5,020 nt of DNA from Clostridia bacterium. GTDB lineage: Bacteria > Bacillota > Clostridia > Oscillospirales > CAG-272. The stretch spans positions 1 through 5,020 of the forward strand of contig CAADYN010000281.1 in assembly GCA_900753285.1 (NCBI GenBank). Reading direction: 5' to 3'. Numbering within the stretch: the first letter of the stretch is position 1; the number at the start of each line of letters is the position of its first letter. The notes under the pieces are model-generated. The model saw nothing but the letters and a program-made list of their open reading frames with translations, was not told the origin of the DNA and made no database searches. Of the stretch, positions 3,920-5,020 are shown piece by piece. The position numbers and the translations under genes are program-made.

Positions 3920-5020
3920 TTGGCAAATTACCTTACACTAAAAAAGTCCAACTGCAAAAACTGTTATAAATGCATACGCCACTGCCCGGTTAAATCTATC
4001 CGGTTTTCCGGAAATCAGGCGCACATAATCGGCAACGAATGTATTCTCTGCGGTCAGTGCTTTGTCGTATGTCCGCAGGATGCCAAAGCCATTGTCGACG
4101 AGACTGAAAAGGTCAAAGTGCTGATTCAGTCCGGCAGCCCCGTTTATGTAAGCCTTGCCCCGTCGTTTATCGCAAACTATGACGGCGTCGGAATTGAAAC
4201 TATGCAGGACGCGCTATGTAAGCTGGGGTTTGCCGGTGTGGAAGAAACCGCTATAGGCGCCACAATGGTCAAAACGGAATACGAACGTATGCTTCATGAG
4301 GAACACCGCGATATCGTGATATCCTCGTGCTGTCATTCGGTAAACCTCCTTATACAAAAATATTTCCCGAAAGAACTGCAATATCTCGCGGACGTACTCT
4401 CGCCTATGCAGACGCACTGCCGCGATATAAAGAAGAGATTTCCCGACGCCAAAACCGTGTTCATCGGTCCCTGCGTTGCGAAAAAGGACGAAGCCGACTA
4501 CTACGAAGGCATTGTCGACGCCGTACTCACCTTTGAGGAGCTTACAAGATGGCTTGAAGCCGAGCATATCGAGCTGAAAAAGAAGAGTGAGGAAAACGAC
4601 AACAGCCGCGCGAGATTCTTCCCCACGACAGGCGGAATCCTCAAGACAATGGCGCAGAACGAGCCGGGCTACACATATCTCGCTATCGACGGAGTGGAGA
4701 ACTGTATTGCCGCGCTCCGCGATATCGAAAACGGAAACCTTCACCATTGCTTTGTTGAAATGTCCGCGTGCGTCGGAAGCTGTATCGGCGGTCCCGTCAT
4801 GGAAAAATACCACCGCTCCCCCGTCAAGGATTATATCTCCGTATCAAACTACGCCGGTGAGCACGACTTCCCCGTAGAGCAGCCTGACGAAGTGCAGATG
4901 AGAAAGACGTTTACATATATCGAACGCCATTCCCAGATGCCTACGGAGGATGAAATACGCGATATTCTCCGCCAGATGGGCAAGATGAAGCCGTCGGACG
5001 AGCTGAACTGCGGCTCCTGC
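3920..5020 (+). CDS. [FeFe]-hydrogenase catalytic-domain protein with two N-terminal [4Fe-4S] clusters, putative sensory type (partial, 367 residues)
   Basis: The frame is open to the right edge. Residues 12-22 (C12-x2-C15-x2-C18-x3-C22-P) and 41-51 (C41-x2-C44-x2-C47-x3-C51-P) form a 2x[4Fe-4S] ferredoxin domain. The H-cluster domain follows. Loop 1 is SSCCHS (C137, C138) where TSCCP is usual; loop 2 is GPCVAKKDE (C185) where MPC-x2-K is usual; loop 3 is EMSACVGSCIGGP (C284, C288). All four H-cluster cysteines and the proton-transfer cysteine position (C137) are present, while neighbouring residues differ from H2-producing enzymes. The last residues, NCGSC, begin another Cys motif; relatives of this type continue into an Fe-S module and often a PAS sensor domain (family knowledge, not visible here). 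The start is TTG at 3920: an in-frame TGA at 3911 leaves no other likely codon, the next in-frame ATG is 4201, beyond the ferredoxin domain, and AAGGAAAGGA lies at 3901-3910. Reversible H2 chemistry or H2/redox sensing are both possible. Confidence 0.88.
   Translation, partial: MANYLTLKKSNCKNCYKCIRHCPVKSIRFSGNQAHIIGNECILCGQCFVVCPQDAKAIVDETEKVKVLIQSGSPVYVSLAPSFIANYDGVGIETMQDALCKLGFAGVEETAIGATMVKTEYERMLHEEHRDIVISSCCHSVNLLIQKYFPKELQYLADVLSPMQTHCRDIKKRFPDAKTVFIGPCVAKKDEADYYEGIVDAVLTFEELTRWLEAEHIELKKKSEENDNSRARFFPTTGGILKTMAQNEPGYTYLAIDGVENCIAALRDIENGNLHHCFVEMSACVGSCIGGPVMEKYHRSPVKDYISVSNYAGEHDFPVEQPDEVQMRKTFTYIERHSQMPTEDEIRDILRQMGKMKPSDELNCGSC

Noticed and set aside
3910..3969. A separate 19-codon gene starting at ATG 3910
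   Set aside because: Most of it overlaps the hydrogenase ferredoxin domain in another frame and it has no recognisable product; treated only as a possible leader or competing start.
4214..4813. Minus-strand open frame of 199 codons opposite the hydrogenase-type gene
   Set aside because: The opposite strand encodes the H-cluster motifs in the right order and spacing; the antisense product has no motif and no good ribosome site was seen.
1..5020. CRISPR array, tRNA/rRNA, insertion sequence or attachment site
   Set aside because: No regularly spaced direct repeats, cloverleaf-like segments, transposase or recombinase motifs, or terminal inverted repeats were seen on either strand.

Overview
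The window most likely comes from an anaerobic Gram-positive bacterium of the Clostridia (an Oscillospiraceae/Lachnospiraceae-like gut fermenter). The evidence is purine-rich GGAGG-type ribosome sites, near-perfect SigA-type promoters with extended -10 boxes, mid-range base composition, two TTG starts, and an [FeFe]-hydrogenase-like protein with small [2Fe-2S] proteins beside it. This assignment is inference; no rRNA or tRNA is present.

Layout. Positions 1-1341, minus strand: a two-gene transcription unit. A Gfo/Idh/MocA-type oxidoreductase (402 aa) is followed, with a one-base stop/start overlap (TAATG), by the first 44 codons of a hotdog-fold acyl-CoA thioesterase that runs off the left edge. 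Positions 1342-1504: a divergent promoter region. Both strands carry TTGACA-N17-TATAAT, and the two -35 boxes lie inside the arms of a 10-bp inverted repeat. Positions 1505-2149, plus strand: a LacA/Maa-type hexapeptide O-acetyltransferase. Positions 2150-2267: a short spacer with a 15-bp AT palindrome and an extended -10 promoter. Positions 2268-3206: a LysR-family regulator with a TTG start overlapped by a three-codon ORF. Positions 3207-3341: a spacer with overlapping dyads and a promoter. Positions 3342-5020, plus strand: an apparent redox operon of two tandem thioredoxin-like [2Fe-2S] ferredoxins (79 and 82 aa) and the first 367 residues of an [FeFe]-hydrogenase catalytic-domain protein, cut by the right edge just as a further Cys motif begins.

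How they may work together. The three plus-strand genes at the right form a coherent unit: two small NuoE-like iron-sulfur proteins plus a ferredoxin/H-cluster protein whose H-cluster loops are divergent (SCCH, GPC, SACVGSC). This resembles the putative sensory or non-canonical hydrogenases of Clostridia rather than the main fermentative H2-evolving enzyme. The LysR gene immediately upstream is a candidate regulator of that operon: dyads sit at about -75 to -45 of the operon's predicted start, the usual LysR recognition zone, and both promoters share the decamer GTGATATAAT. No convincing rho-independent terminator separates any of the plus-strand genes. There is no gene-free stretch longer than 300 bases, and no RNA gene, insertion sequence or CRISPR array was seen.
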